NCBI RefSeq assembly: GCF_014205835.1
Contig: NZ_JACHCQ010000019.1
Span: forward strand, 61,002 to 125,001
Source of the DNA: Pedobacter sp. AK013
GTDB taxonomy: Bacteria > Bacteroidota > Bacteroidia > Sphingobacteriales > Sphingobacteriaceae
Direction: 5' to 3'
Length of the DNA stretch: 64,000 nt
The position numbers and the translations under genes are program-made. The notes below the pieces were generated by a model, which was not told the origin of the DNA, did no database searches, and saw nothing but the letters and a program-made list of their open reading frames with translations. Below, in pieces: positions 37,771 to 45,643 of the stretch. Within the stretch, counting starts at the first letter, position 1. The number at the start of each line of letters is the position of its first letter.

Positions 37771-37938
37771 CACCATGAACATGAATAAGCAAAAACAACC
37801 CTTAGAAAGCGATTAAAGGGGCATTTGCTTTTTGGCACCAGCTTGGTTAACCACGAAACTGAATCATATTGGTGCAAACTAATTCGCATAAACACACCAC
37901 CATGAGCATAACAAATTTAACATTTAATTAAAAACACA

Positions 37939-38547
37939 ATGAAAACCTCAATTAAAACACTAATCACCATCCTATCTGCCGTAATAACCTTAACGGCTAT
38001 GCTTCCAAACAACTTAAGGGCTACAGAAAAAAACACAACGATCCTTTACAAGATTCAAAACTTTAGAAAGATTGTAATAAAAGGTAATGTAGAAGTGACG
38101 TTGGTGCAGCAACCCACCATCGGAATATCTTATGCAGATGATAACATTGGAAATGTGAAAGTTTTTCAACAGGGCGAGGTATTACGTATTACCAACCTCA
38201 ATAATGAAAAGTGTAAACTTGTTGTTTATGTAAATGATATCTATCGCATTGAGGCTGATCAAAATGCAGTAGTGAAAACAGAAGTTAAACTCAGCACCAA
38301 ATTTCTCCAGATCATTCTTAAGGGAAATGCCTTTGCCGACATCGACACCAGTAGTGAGGGCTTATACACCGAAATTCTCGACAATAGTACATTAAAACTC
38401 AAAGGGAATACCAATCGCCATACATTGGTTATGGGCATAGCAACAAATTTAACTATTGATCGTTTTGTTGCTGCCCAGACAGACGTTAAGCGGGTAGAAA
38501 CCATAGCAGAAGAAATTGCCGCCCTTGTTCCATCCTCAGTTCAATAA
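37939..38547 (+). CDS. Secreted GIN-domain (DUF2807-like) protein, copy 2
   Basis: 202 residues, signal peptide ending about residue 29 (NNLRATEK). The body repeats the blocks of copy 1 at 15947-16546 in the same order: FRKIVIKGNVEVTLVQ, GISYADDNIGNVKVF, YVNDIYRIEADQNAVVKT, FLQIILKGNAFADI, LKLKGNTNRHTLVMG. They are clear paralogues. The predicted fold is a small beta-solenoid outside the cytoplasmic membrane; role unknown. The upstream region has tandem palindromes not seen before copy 1. Confidence 0.8.
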   Translation: MKTSIKTLITILSAVITLTAMLPNNLRATEKNTTILYKIQNFRKIVIKGNVEVTLVQQPTIGISYADDNIGNVKVFQQGEVLRITNLNNEKCKLVVYVNDIYRIEADQNAVVKTEVKLSTKFLQIILKGNAFADIDTSSEGLYTEILDNSTLKLKGNTNRHTLVMGIATNLTIDRFVAAQTDVKRVETIAEEIAALVPSSVQ

Positions 38548-38685
38548 ATGATTAGCGGTTTTTAAAGTAAATCATCAAGACCAATAATTTTGTTTATCAC
38601 ACAAAACAACCAATGAGAACGGTTATTTTTCCTATTTTGCAGCCAAAACATAGTTTAGCGCTAGATTAAATAATCTCATTAAAAA

Positions 38686-39297
38686 ATGAAACTCTCAGAA
38701 AACTTACAAAAACTATTGCCATATGGTTACCTGTTCCTGGTGGTGATGGGAATATTAAAAGAAAGCATTTTTTACTATCAGATTGGTATAAACATTTTAA
38801 AGTATACCACTATTATGGATGTATTGATTAGTCCGGTGGCTACACTAACATCTAATCGGGTGGTATTGATTGCTACAACAATTTTTATTCTCCTCTCCTT
38901 TGCTTACCCAAGTTACCTGGCAAAGCGTAGGAATAAAAAGTGGGCTCAAAATCTTTCTGGACTAAAAAACCCCGAAACACTTAGTGAAGCGGAAGTAGAA
39001 AGCCATTTTTCGAAACTTTTCATTATTGTTTTTGCCATTGGACTGCTATCCCTCTTTTTGGGAATCGGACTTGGAGAAGGGAAAAAATTATCAGAACACA
39101 TTAGCAATAACGAACTCACGTACGACCGTAAGTTGAATTATTCGAATGGCGAATCTGAAGACATTTATTTGATTGGCACAAATAGTATTTATTATTTCTA
39201 CCTATCCAAGGGGAACAGATCAATTAAAGTTGCACCAATTGGTGCCATAAAAAATTTAGAAATTCCACTAAAAGCTTCGATTAATGTTAAACAGTAA
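38686..39297 (+). CDS. Membrane protein of unknown function
   Basis: 203 residues. Hydrophobic segments lie at about 12-30, 45-80 and 109-127 (LFIIVFAIGLLSLFLGIGLG). A charged cytoplasmic loop AKRRNKKWAQNLSGLKNP separates the second and third. The C-terminal 75 residues are soluble and beta-rich (EDIYLIGTNSIYYFYLSKGN), probably extracytoplasmic. No family is recognised. It is convergent with the gene at 39437 across a terminator. Confidence 0.75.
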   Translation: MKLSENLQKLLPYGYLFLVVMGILKESIFYYQIGINILKYTTIMDVLISPVATLTSNRVVLIATTIFILLSFAYPSYLAKRRNKKWAQNLSGLKNPETLSEAEVESHFSKLFIIVFAIGLLSLFLGIGLGEGKKLSEHISNNELTYDRKLNYSNGESEDIYLIGTNSIYYFYLSKGNRSIKVAPIGAIKNLEIPLKASINVKQ

Positions 39298-39393
39298 CCT
39301 TATTTCTGAACAAAGTGCTCGGATATCTTAACTGAGAGTATGAATTGGAAAATTATTGGCCCCAAATGTGCCATTTGCTTAAAAATGACAAAA

Positions 39394-39427
39394 AAGGGGA
39401 AAGGTTTTAAAACGATTCTTTTCCCTT
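39394..39427. terminator. Terminator hairpin between convergent genes
   Basis: AAGGGGAAAG and CTTTTCCCTT pair with one mismatch around a 14-base loop, with A-rich sequence before it. It lies between genes ending at 39297 and 39437. Confidence 0.6.
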
Positions 39428-39436
39428 AGCCTTATA

Positions 39437-39757
39437 CTACCCTTTCCAAAGCCCTGATTGTTTCAGTACCCTCACTTTTCCCGCCAACAATTCCAGTACT
39501 GACTGTGATGCCACTAAATTAAAACTCCAGATATCATCAGTAAGATAAATAAAATGGCCATCAAAACTGTAAATGTAGTCTCCTCCTTCTATTCCGATCA
39601 GCCAGTCTTCTTTTTTCAGATCAGGATAAGCCTGTAAAACCCTCATACAATATCCCCTAACCTCATTCTCATCCACAATATCATCCAAAAGAGGTAAAAT
39701 ACTATTTTCTTTACTCAAATTATATTTCTTTAGCATCTCATCAATTCGGTTTTCCAT
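39437..39757 (-). CDS. Hypothetical acidic protein
   Basis: 106 residues, no signal peptide or membrane segment, strongly acidic (LLDDIVDENEVRG, GIEGGDYIYSFDGHFIYLTDD). It reads like a small cytoplasmic alpha/beta protein. I do not recognise a family; the general look resembles small immunity-type proteins, but no toxin gene is near. It lies between two terminators and is probably monocistronic. Confidence 0.65.
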   Translation of the reverse strand: MENRIDEMLKKYNLSKENSILPLLDDIVDENEVRGYCMRVLQAYPDLKKEDWLIGIEGGDYIYSFDGHFIYLTDDIWSFNLVASQSVLELLAGKVRVLKQSGLWKG

Positions 39758-39821
39758 AAGGTTTATTATTACTTTAATGGGTTTTACTTTTTACGGTGCT
39801 GTAGCCCCTCTGCCTGAAAAC

Positions 39822-39850
39822 AAAAAGCAGCTCTTTTCAGAACTGCTTTC
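39822..39850 (-). terminator. Terminator of the ABC-F gene
   Basis: AAAGCAG and CTGCTTT form the stem; on the minus strand it is followed by TTTTGTTTT. It is about 25 bases beyond the ABC-F stop at 39875. Confidence 0.75.
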
Positions 39851-39874
39851 AAATTTCAATATTAGAAACGCTAT

Positions 39875-41509
39875 TTAACTTTGCTCAATTTCCTTCAGAC
39901 TATTCATTTTTTTATAGGCTAGGAATCCTTTTATATCTTCAAAGTGTTCACGCACACGCTTATTACCAAATTCAAATACTTTTTGTACCAGTCCATCTAA
40001 GAAATCCCTGTCATGCGATACCAAAATCAAAGTACCATCAAAATCTTTTAATGCATCTTTAATAATGTCTTTGGTTTTCATATCCAAATGGTTGGTTGGC
40101 TCATCCAGGATCAATACATTTACAGGCTCTAACAACAATTTGATCATGGCCAAACGGGTTTTCTCGCCACCAGAAAGTACCTTTACCTTTTTTGTAGTAT
40201 CATCACCACTGAACATGAAGGCACCTAAAAGGTCTTTGATTTTTATTGAGCCGTCGCTTAATGGAATTTGATCAATGGTTTCGAATACCGTTAGGTTTTC
40301 ATCAAGCAATGCAGCCTGGTTTTGTGCAAAATAGCCAATTTTAGCATTATGTCCAACCTTTAAACTGCCTTCAAAATCAATCTCATCCATAATGGCTTTA
40401 ATCATGGTCGATTTACCTTCGCCATTTTTACCAACGAAAGCCACTTTTTCTCCCCGTTCGATCACCATAGATGCTTTTTCAAAAACAACATGATCGCCAT
40501 AAGTTTTGGTAAGCTCCTCTACCATTACCGGATACTGCCCCGAACGCGGTGATGGCGGAAACTTTAATCTTAATGCAGATGTATCCACTTCATCAATTTC
40601 GATTACTTCGAGTTTCTCGAGCATTTTTACGCGCGATTGCACCTGTAAAGTTTTAGAATATGTTCCTCTAAAGCGATCGATAAATTCCTGGTTATCGGCA
40701 ATAAAACGTTGTTGTTCTTCGTAAGCCTTTAATTGGTGTATACGGCGCTCGGCACGCAGTTGAAGATAATGGGTATACTTGGCTTTATAATCGTATATCC
40801 TGCCCATGGTTACCTCGATGGTACGATTAGTAATATTATCTACAAATGTACGATCGTGAGAAATGACCATTACGGCCTTTGCCGAATTGATCAGGAAATC
40901 TTCCAACCATTGAATACTTTCGATATCCATGTGGTTGGTAGGCTCATCCAGCAAGATGAGATCCGGTTTCTTTAATAAAATCTTGGCCAACTCAATACGC
41001 ATACGCCACCCGCCCGAAAACTCAGACGTCTGGCGGGTAAAGTCTTTGCGCTCGAAACCCAAACCTTTTAATACTTTCTCTACTTCAGCATCATAATTGG
41101 TTTCTTCAATAGAATAAAATTTCTCGCTTAGTTCCGATACGCGCTCAATAAGCTTCATATAATCGTCGCTTTCGTAATCGGTACGGATAGTAAGCTGCTC
41201 ATTCAGCTCATCAAGCTCTTTTTGCATCTGGTTTACTTCTGCAAAAGCTTTCATGGTTTCCTCAAAAACAGTAACATGATCTTGAGTGAGCAAATGTTGT
41301 GGCAAATAGGCAATCACTGCTTCTTTCGGGCCTGTTACGCTACCAGAAGTAGGTTTAGCTACATCAGCAATTATTTTTAATATGGTAGACTTGCCTGCAC
41401 CATTTTTACCCATAAGAGCGATTTTATCGTTCTCGTTTATCGAAAAGGTTACATCGCTAAAAAGGGTAGTTCCACCGAATGAAACGGAGATATTATTTAC
41501 ATTAATCAC
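39875..41509 (-). CDS. ABC-F family ATPase
   Basis: 544 residues with two ABC domains and no membrane segments. Domain 1 has Walker A GKNGAGKST (about 34-42), signature FSGGWRM and Walker B LILLDEPTNHMD. Domain 2 has GKNGEGKST, LSGGEKTR and VLILDEPTNHLD, with switch His in both. The linker (YEEQQRFIADNQEFIDRFRG, about 265-290) is the charged helical arm typical of ribosome-acting ABC-F proteins such as Uup/EttA/YbiT. A translation-factor role is likely. The fold call is certain; the subgroup is not. Confidence 0.93.
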   Translation of the reverse strand: MINVNNISVSFGGTTLFSDVTFSINENDKIALMGKNGAGKSTILKIIADVAKPTSGSVTGPKEAVIAYLPQHLLTQDHVTVFEETMKAFAEVNQMQKELDELNEQLTIRTDYESDDYMKLIERVSELSEKFYSIEETNYDAEVEKVLKGLGFERKDFTRQTSEFSGGWRMRIELAKILLKKPDLILLDEPTNHMDIESIQWLEDFLINSAKAVMVISHDRTFVDNITNRTIEVTMGRIYDYKAKYTHYLQLRAERRIHQLKAYEEQQRFIADNQEFIDRFRGTYSKTLQVQSRVKMLEKLEVIEIDEVDTSALRLKFPPSPRSGQYPVMVEELTKTYGDHVVFEKASMVIERGEKVAFVGKNGEGKSTMIKAIMDEIDFEGSLKVGHNAKIGYFAQNQAALLDENLTVFETIDQIPLSDGSIKIKDLLGAFMFSGDDTTKKVKVLSGGEKTRLAMIKLLLEPVNVLILDEPTNHLDMKTKDIIKDALKDFDGTLILVSHDRDFLDGLVQKVFEFGNKRVREHFEDIKGFLAYKKMNSLKEIEQS

Positions 41510-41818
41510 AAAAAGGGAATATTAAATTAGCGGCAAAGATAAAGGAAAGCAGTTAAATTTTAGCTAGAATAAAGTACATAAAAAAGGTTATTATTTTATC
41601 CGCCCTTCAAACGTATTGAGCTATTATAGCTTATCCAAAAACAGCGTCACAATGCACTACACAACTGAAACACTGAGTTTTACCAAATCTCCTGCCAAGG
41701 GTCATCCGAGCGTTTTGTTATGCGTAATTAAAATCACTTTGCAGGTGAATTGATTGAAATAGACAGTTTTTCGAATCTTGGAAGCAGAAAGCAGTTCGGT
41801 CATCAATCATCCTAGACC
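41510..41818. other. Intergenic region upstream of SDR operon
   Basis: No gene is seen in these 309 bases; the regulatory repeats begin immediately after, at 41819. Confidence 0.5.
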
Positions 41819-41875
41819 TGACATGCTAAACAAAAACTGACGCTCTAAACAAAGTAAATTGACAAGCTAAACAAA
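41819..41875 (+). promoter_or_regulatory. Three direct repeats TGACnnnCTAAACAAA, candidate AraC operator
   Basis: Three 16-base copies of TGACnnnCTAAACAAA start at 41819, 41838 and 41860, all in the same orientation, with every fixed base conserved. Spacings are 19 and 22 bases. The last copy ends 22 bases before a perfect -7 box, so it lies where the -33 element should be. Direct repeats overlapping the upstream promoter element are typical for AraC-type activators, and an AraC gene is third in this operon. Confidence 0.75.
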
Positions 41876-41896
41876 ATCGGCCTTTGGATAACCGCC

Positions 41897-41904
41897 TAAA
41901 TTTG
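41897..41904 (+). promoter_or_regulatory. -7 promoter box of the SDR/AraC operon
   Basis: TAAATTTG matches TAnnTTTG exactly, 26 bases upstream of the ATG at 41930. No TTG is found at the proper -33 distance, consistent with activator dependence. Confidence 0.65.
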
Positions 41905-41929
41905 TCCTATACATTTAATTAAATTAATA

Positions 41930-42955
41930 ATGGAAACAAACAATTATCAAGGCGCATTACAACACCCACTGGGTTCGGGTTTTAGCGCAACATCTACAGC
42001 AACAGAAGTCATCAAAGGCATTGATCTTAAAGGAAAAATTGCCATAGTAACCGGAGGCAACACCGGTATTGGTCTGGAAACTACAAAAACACTGGCGGCG
42101 GCAGGAGCAACAGTAATTGTACCAGCCAGAGATATTGATAAAGCAAAGAAAAACCTTAAAGGTATTGCAAACGTAGAAATTGAGGCAATGAATCTTGCAA
42201 AGCCTGAAACCATTAATGCATTTGCTGAAAAATTCTTGGCAACAGGCAGACCACTCCACATTTTAATCAACAATGCCGGAATCATGTGGGTGCCTTTGCA
42301 GCGGGATAGCCGCGGATTTGAATCTCAACTATCGACAAATTATTTTGGACAGTTTCAACTGGTAGCAAGACTATGGCCAGCACTTAAGAATGCTCAGGGC
42401 GCTCGCGTAGTTAATGTTTCCTCACTGGGGCATCATATGTCAGCTTTTAATTTCGATGACCCTAATTTTGAGCATAGGGAATATCAAACACTGCTTGGAT
42501 ATGGCCAGTCAAAAACAGCCAGCAACCTGTTCGCCCTGGAATTGGATAACCGGGCAAAAGCACATCAGGTAAGGGCCTACTCGCTACACCCAGGATCAAT
42601 TGCCGGAACAGAACTGGCCAGAGATGCTGATATGGAATTATTTAAACAGATGGGCTTTTTTGATGAAAACGGAAACATACGCCCAGAAATATTGGCCAGC
42701 CTGAAAACTATTCAGCAGGGCGCTGCAACATCGGTATGGGTAGCTACGAGCCCATTGCTTAATCACATTGGCGGTGTTTACTGTGAAGATGCTGATATCG
42801 CTGAATTGTTATCAGACGATGCTTCCATTCAAACCAGCGCTAAATCGCATCAAAGTGGTGTAATGGACTATTCGTTGAATGAAAGTAGCGCCAAAAGGCT
42901 CTGGGAATTAACAGAAAAAATGACGGGCATTGAATTTAAATTAACCAAATCATGA
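41930..42955 (+). CDS. SDR-family oxidoreductase
   Basis: 341 residues. The Rossmann nucleotide-binding motif TGGNTGIGLE lies at about 41-50, NNAGIMWVP at about 116, the catalytic Ser region VNVSSLGHH and YGQSK (Tyr about 190, Lys 194). The length and the LHPGSIAGTELA region fit the retinol-dehydrogenase/light-dependent-reductase-like SDR branch. An extra N-terminal 30 residues precede the fold. Cofactor is probably NADP(H); substrate unknown. It overlaps the next SDR gene by 4 bases, so the two are coupled. Confidence 0.9.
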   Translation: METNNYQGALQHPLGSGFSATSTATEVIKGIDLKGKIAIVTGGNTGIGLETTKTLAAAGATVIVPARDIDKAKKNLKGIANVEIEAMNLAKPETINAFAEKFLATGRPLHILINNAGIMWVPLQRDSRGFESQLSTNYFGQFQLVARLWPALKNAQGARVVNVSSLGHHMSAFNFDDPNFEHREYQTLLGYGQSKTASNLFALELDNRAKAHQVRAYSLHPGSIAGTELARDADMELFKQMGFFDENGNIRPEILASLKTIQQGAATSVWVATSPLLNHIGGVYCEDADIAELLSDDASIQTSAKSHQSGVMDYSLNESSAKRLWELTEKMTGIEFKLTKS

Positions 42956-43680
42956 AAAACTTAACAAGAAAAGTTGCCCTAATTACAGGTGGCAACAGTG
43001 GTATTGGTTATGCCGCAGCCAAACAGTTAAAAGAAAACGGTGCACAGGTGATCATTAGTGGAAGAAGAAAAGATGCAGTAGAAAAGGCGGCATCAGACCT
43101 TGGTGTAACCGGCTTTATTGCAGATCAATCAAGTTTAACAGATATCGAAGCGCTGGCCACGGCAGTTGCCGGAAAATTCAGCAAGATCGATATCTTGGTG
43201 GTAAATGCAGGTGTCACCAAATTTTCGCTGATTGAGCACATGCCAGAAGCTATTTTCGACGAGGTAATGAACGTTAATTTCAAGGGCGCGTATTTTACCT
43301 TAAGCAAGTTTATCCCAATTTTAAACGAAAATGCATCTGTAATCTTGCTTTCCTCCACCTCTGCGCATATATCCCCTGCCCAAGCCTCTGTTTATGCAGC
43401 AAGTAAAGCAGCTTTAAATGCAGTCATGAAAATTGCAGCGTTAGAACTTTCTGGCCGTAAGATCAGGGTAAATGCGGTTAGTCCAGACCCGGTAGCAACC
43501 GAGATCATGAATAAGATTGAGTTAACCCAGTCTATGGAAGACCATATGATGGGCACTATCCCCCTAGCCAGGTTTGGGAAGGCAGAAGAAGTGGCCAAAC
43601 TGATAGCCTTTCTTGCGAATGATGAAGCCTCCTTCATTACCGGTTCGGAGTATCTGATCGATGGCGGCCAGTGCATATGA
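42952..43680 (+). CDS. SDR-family oxidoreductase (classical, FabG-like)
   Basis: 242 residues, the standard length of classical SDRs. TGGNSGIGYA at about 11-20, NAGVTKFS, catalytic Ser in LLSSTSAHISPAQ, YAASKAALN (Tyr/Lys) and ITGSEYLIDGGQ at the end are all intact. The start overlaps the upstream SDR stop (ATGA). Two SDRs plus an AraC regulator in one operon suggests an inducible carbonyl or alcohol conversion/detoxification pathway; the substrate is unknown. Confidence 0.92.
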   Translation: MKNLTRKVALITGGNSGIGYAAAKQLKENGAQVIISGRRKDAVEKAASDLGVTGFIADQSSLTDIEALATAVAGKFSKIDILVVNAGVTKFSLIEHMPEAIFDEVMNVNFKGAYFTLSKFIPILNENASVILLSSTSAHISPAQASVYAASKAALNAVMKIAALELSGRKIRVNAVSPDPVATEIMNKIELTQSMEDHMMGTIPLARFGKAEEVAKLIAFLANDEASFITGSEYLIDGGQCI

Positions 43681-43714
43681 TGGAAATAGCACAAAAACCA
43701 ATAACTTTATCACA

Positions 43715-44527
43715 ATGGAACATATATCCAAATACCTCACCAAGGAAATCAAACTTTCCAGCTATGAAGATAAGCTGTTTAAATCCGAACTGATGTTTGA
43801 TGACCATATGCTGGTATGGTTCATTTCAGGGGAAACCAAAATCATTCAGGCAGAGTCTACTTTCATTTTTAAAACGGGCGATATTTTCCTGATCCCAAGA
43901 AACGAACTGGCCACGATTATTAACTATCCTAAAAATGGCCTGCCGCATAAAACTGTGGTGATGCATCTGTCGACCGAGCGACTGAAAAAGTTCTATGAAA
44001 AAACCGAGTATAAAAAGAATATACAGCCGCAGCAGAAAATTTATCGTTTTAACAACCATCCGCTACTGGAAAGCTGCCTGAATTCACTAATTCCTTATTT
44101 TGATATGGAGGATGAATTTCCAGAAAGTCTGGCTACCCTTAAAATTGAAGAGGCCATTAATATTCTGCGATTGATTGATCCCAACACAGACGGTGTCCTG
44201 GCCAATTTTGATATCCCAGGTAAGATCGACCTGATCGATTTTATGCAGCGCAATTTTATGTTCAATATGCCTTTAGAGAAACTAGGTTACCTAACTGGCC
44301 GAAGTTTATCAACATTCAACAGGGATTTTAAAAAGCTGTTTGATACTACTCCTCAAAAATGGCTAACAGATAAAAGGTTGGAATTGGCCTACTATCATTT
44401 GGCCGAGAAAAAGAAAAAACCGACTGAGATTTACCTCGAAGTCGGTTTTGAAGACCTTTCCCATTTTTCATATATATTTAAAAAGAAATACGGCGTCTCT
44501 CCGAATCAAATTTCACTCAATAGGTAA
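43715..44527 (+). CDS. AraC-family transcriptional regulator
   Basis: 270 residues from ATG 43715, 34 bases after the SDR stop; an upstream in-frame start overlapping the SDR is less likely. N-terminal cupin-like sensing half (about 10-120, FIFKTGDIFLIPRNELATI) and C-terminal double HTH (about 170-268: MPLEKLGYLTGRSLSTFNRDFKKLF and the second HTH ending FEDLSHFSYIFKKKYGVSPNQ). It is the last gene of the operon and probably regulates it through the triple repeat at 41819-41875. Confidence 0.92.
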   Translation: MEHISKYLTKEIKLSSYEDKLFKSELMFDDHMLVWFISGETKIIQAESTFIFKTGDIFLIPRNELATIINYPKNGLPHKTVVMHLSTERLKKFYEKTEYKKNIQPQQKIYRFNNHPLLESCLNSLIPYFDMEDEFPESLATLKIEEAINILRLIDPNTDGVLANFDIPGKIDLIDFMQRNFMFNMPLEKLGYLTGRSLSTFNRDFKKLFDTTPQKWLTDKRLELAYYHLAEKKKKPTEIYLEVGFEDLSHFSYIFKKKYGVSPNQISLNR

Positions 44528-44650
44528 AAACAAATGGTATTCTCAATTCAAACCCTAAACTCGTTTTAGGCTTCTTTGTGCGAGATGGATCTCTCCATTC
44601 CACTACATTCCAGTCAATATGACGGCACTTCTTATCGAACGCTAAAGATG

Positions 44651-44679
44651 AACAAGAGACAGAAATTCTGCCTCTTGTT
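44651..44679. terminator. Hairpin between AraC and GDPD genes
   Basis: AACAAGAG-A-CAGAA pairs with TTCTG-C-CTCTTGTT, a long stem between convergent genes. No poly-T tail follows, so termination is only probable. Confidence 0.45.
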
Positions 44680-44718
44680 GTACAATAGGGTAATGCAATA
44701 ACCATTAAACCAGATAAA

Positions 44719-45618
44719 CTAATGATAAAGTTTTTTTGCTTTTAAATATTCAATAAGTTCTTTTGGCCGGTCGGTCTGGATCAGGTTAGCCTTATGGTTA
44801 ATCAGCCAGCCCCAGCTTTCGTCTTTTTTATTTTCTTCAACCGCCAGGTCATCATCGTGTCCACCGTTCTGTTCAGGCCATAAACTATTGATCCATAAGC
44901 CATAATTCGTCCTCAGGCTGGCAATATTTTTTAACACCGATAAGGTATCGGTATTAAAGTTAGCCTGGATAATGGTTTTTTGATGAGGTTTATAACTTGT
45001 AATAATTGCTGAAGCATCGGCTCTTTTCATATCCACTACTGGCATGATGGTAATGTCTTCCTCAATTCTACCTACCTCCTGTTCTATCTGGGATAATGGC
45101 GTACTTCCCTTTACATTCACAATGGCCTGGCCAATCATTCCCTGTTCACGCAGTTCCTTAATTACCTGAGGATAATAATCATATCCCTTATCTACATCAA
45201 TAATAATCTTATCTTTAGCAATGGCCAGTATCTCTATAAAGGTGGGTACACGGTGTTTAGTCGGGTGTCCTGAACCTGAACGTAAGAAAAAGGTTTTTAT
45301 CTCGGCCAGGGTATAATCGGACACATTACCTTTTCCTGTTGTGGTCCTTTCAATGGTTTGATCGTGCATGATCACCAGATGTCCATCTTTTGTTTTCTTC
45401 AGATCCAGCTCCATAATGTCTACACCCATAGCAATACAGTTTTTAAGGGCCTGAATTGAATTTTCAGGCGTATTACGCCAATCGCCGCGATGGGCGGTAA
45501 CCAATACCTTTTGGCTTTTAGGATTAAATACTTCTTTTAAGTTAGCTTTTGGTACTAATTGCGCAAAGCTGTTAAAAGCAATAAATGCTATGGAGAACTG
45601 CAGAATAACTCTTTTCAT
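44719..45618 (-). CDS. Glycerophosphodiester phosphodiesterase
   Basis: 299 residues from ATG 45618, which gives a clean signal peptide (MKRVILQFSIAFIAFNSFAQ) 25 bases after the SusD stop. Catalytic patterns are all visible: TAHRGDWRNTPENS (catalytic His and Arg), DIMELDLKKTKDGHLVIMHD (Glu/Asp metal ligands and second His), LAEIKTF. It should release glycerol-3-phosphate from deacylated phospholipids in the periplasm. As the last gene of the second sigma/FecR/SusCD locus it parallels the fusion enzyme at 1-1318. Confidence 0.92.
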   Translation of the reverse strand: MKRVILQFSIAFIAFNSFAQLVPKANLKEVFNPKSQKVLVTAHRGDWRNTPENSIQALKNCIAMGVDIMELDLKKTKDGHLVIMHDQTIERTTTGKGNVSDYTLAEIKTFFLRSGSGHPTKHRVPTFIEILAIAKDKIIIDVDKGYDYYPQVIKELREQGMIGQAIVNVKGSTPLSQIEQEVGRIEEDITIMPVVDMKRADASAIITSYKPHQKTIIQANFNTDTLSVLKNIASLRTNYGLWINSLWPEQNGGHDDDLAVEENKKDESWGWLINHKANLIQTDRPKELIEYLKAKKLYH

Positions 45619-45643
45619 TTCTTTATTTAAAATTGATGGGTAA

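Noticed and set aside
37692..37895. 67-codon minus-strand open frame
   Set aside because: Covers the tandem palindromes and the sigma-54-like element; composition is not protein-like.
38630..38640. Possible -7 box (CTATTTTG) before the gene at 38686
   Set aside because: Spacing within the TAnnTTTG motif is one base short.
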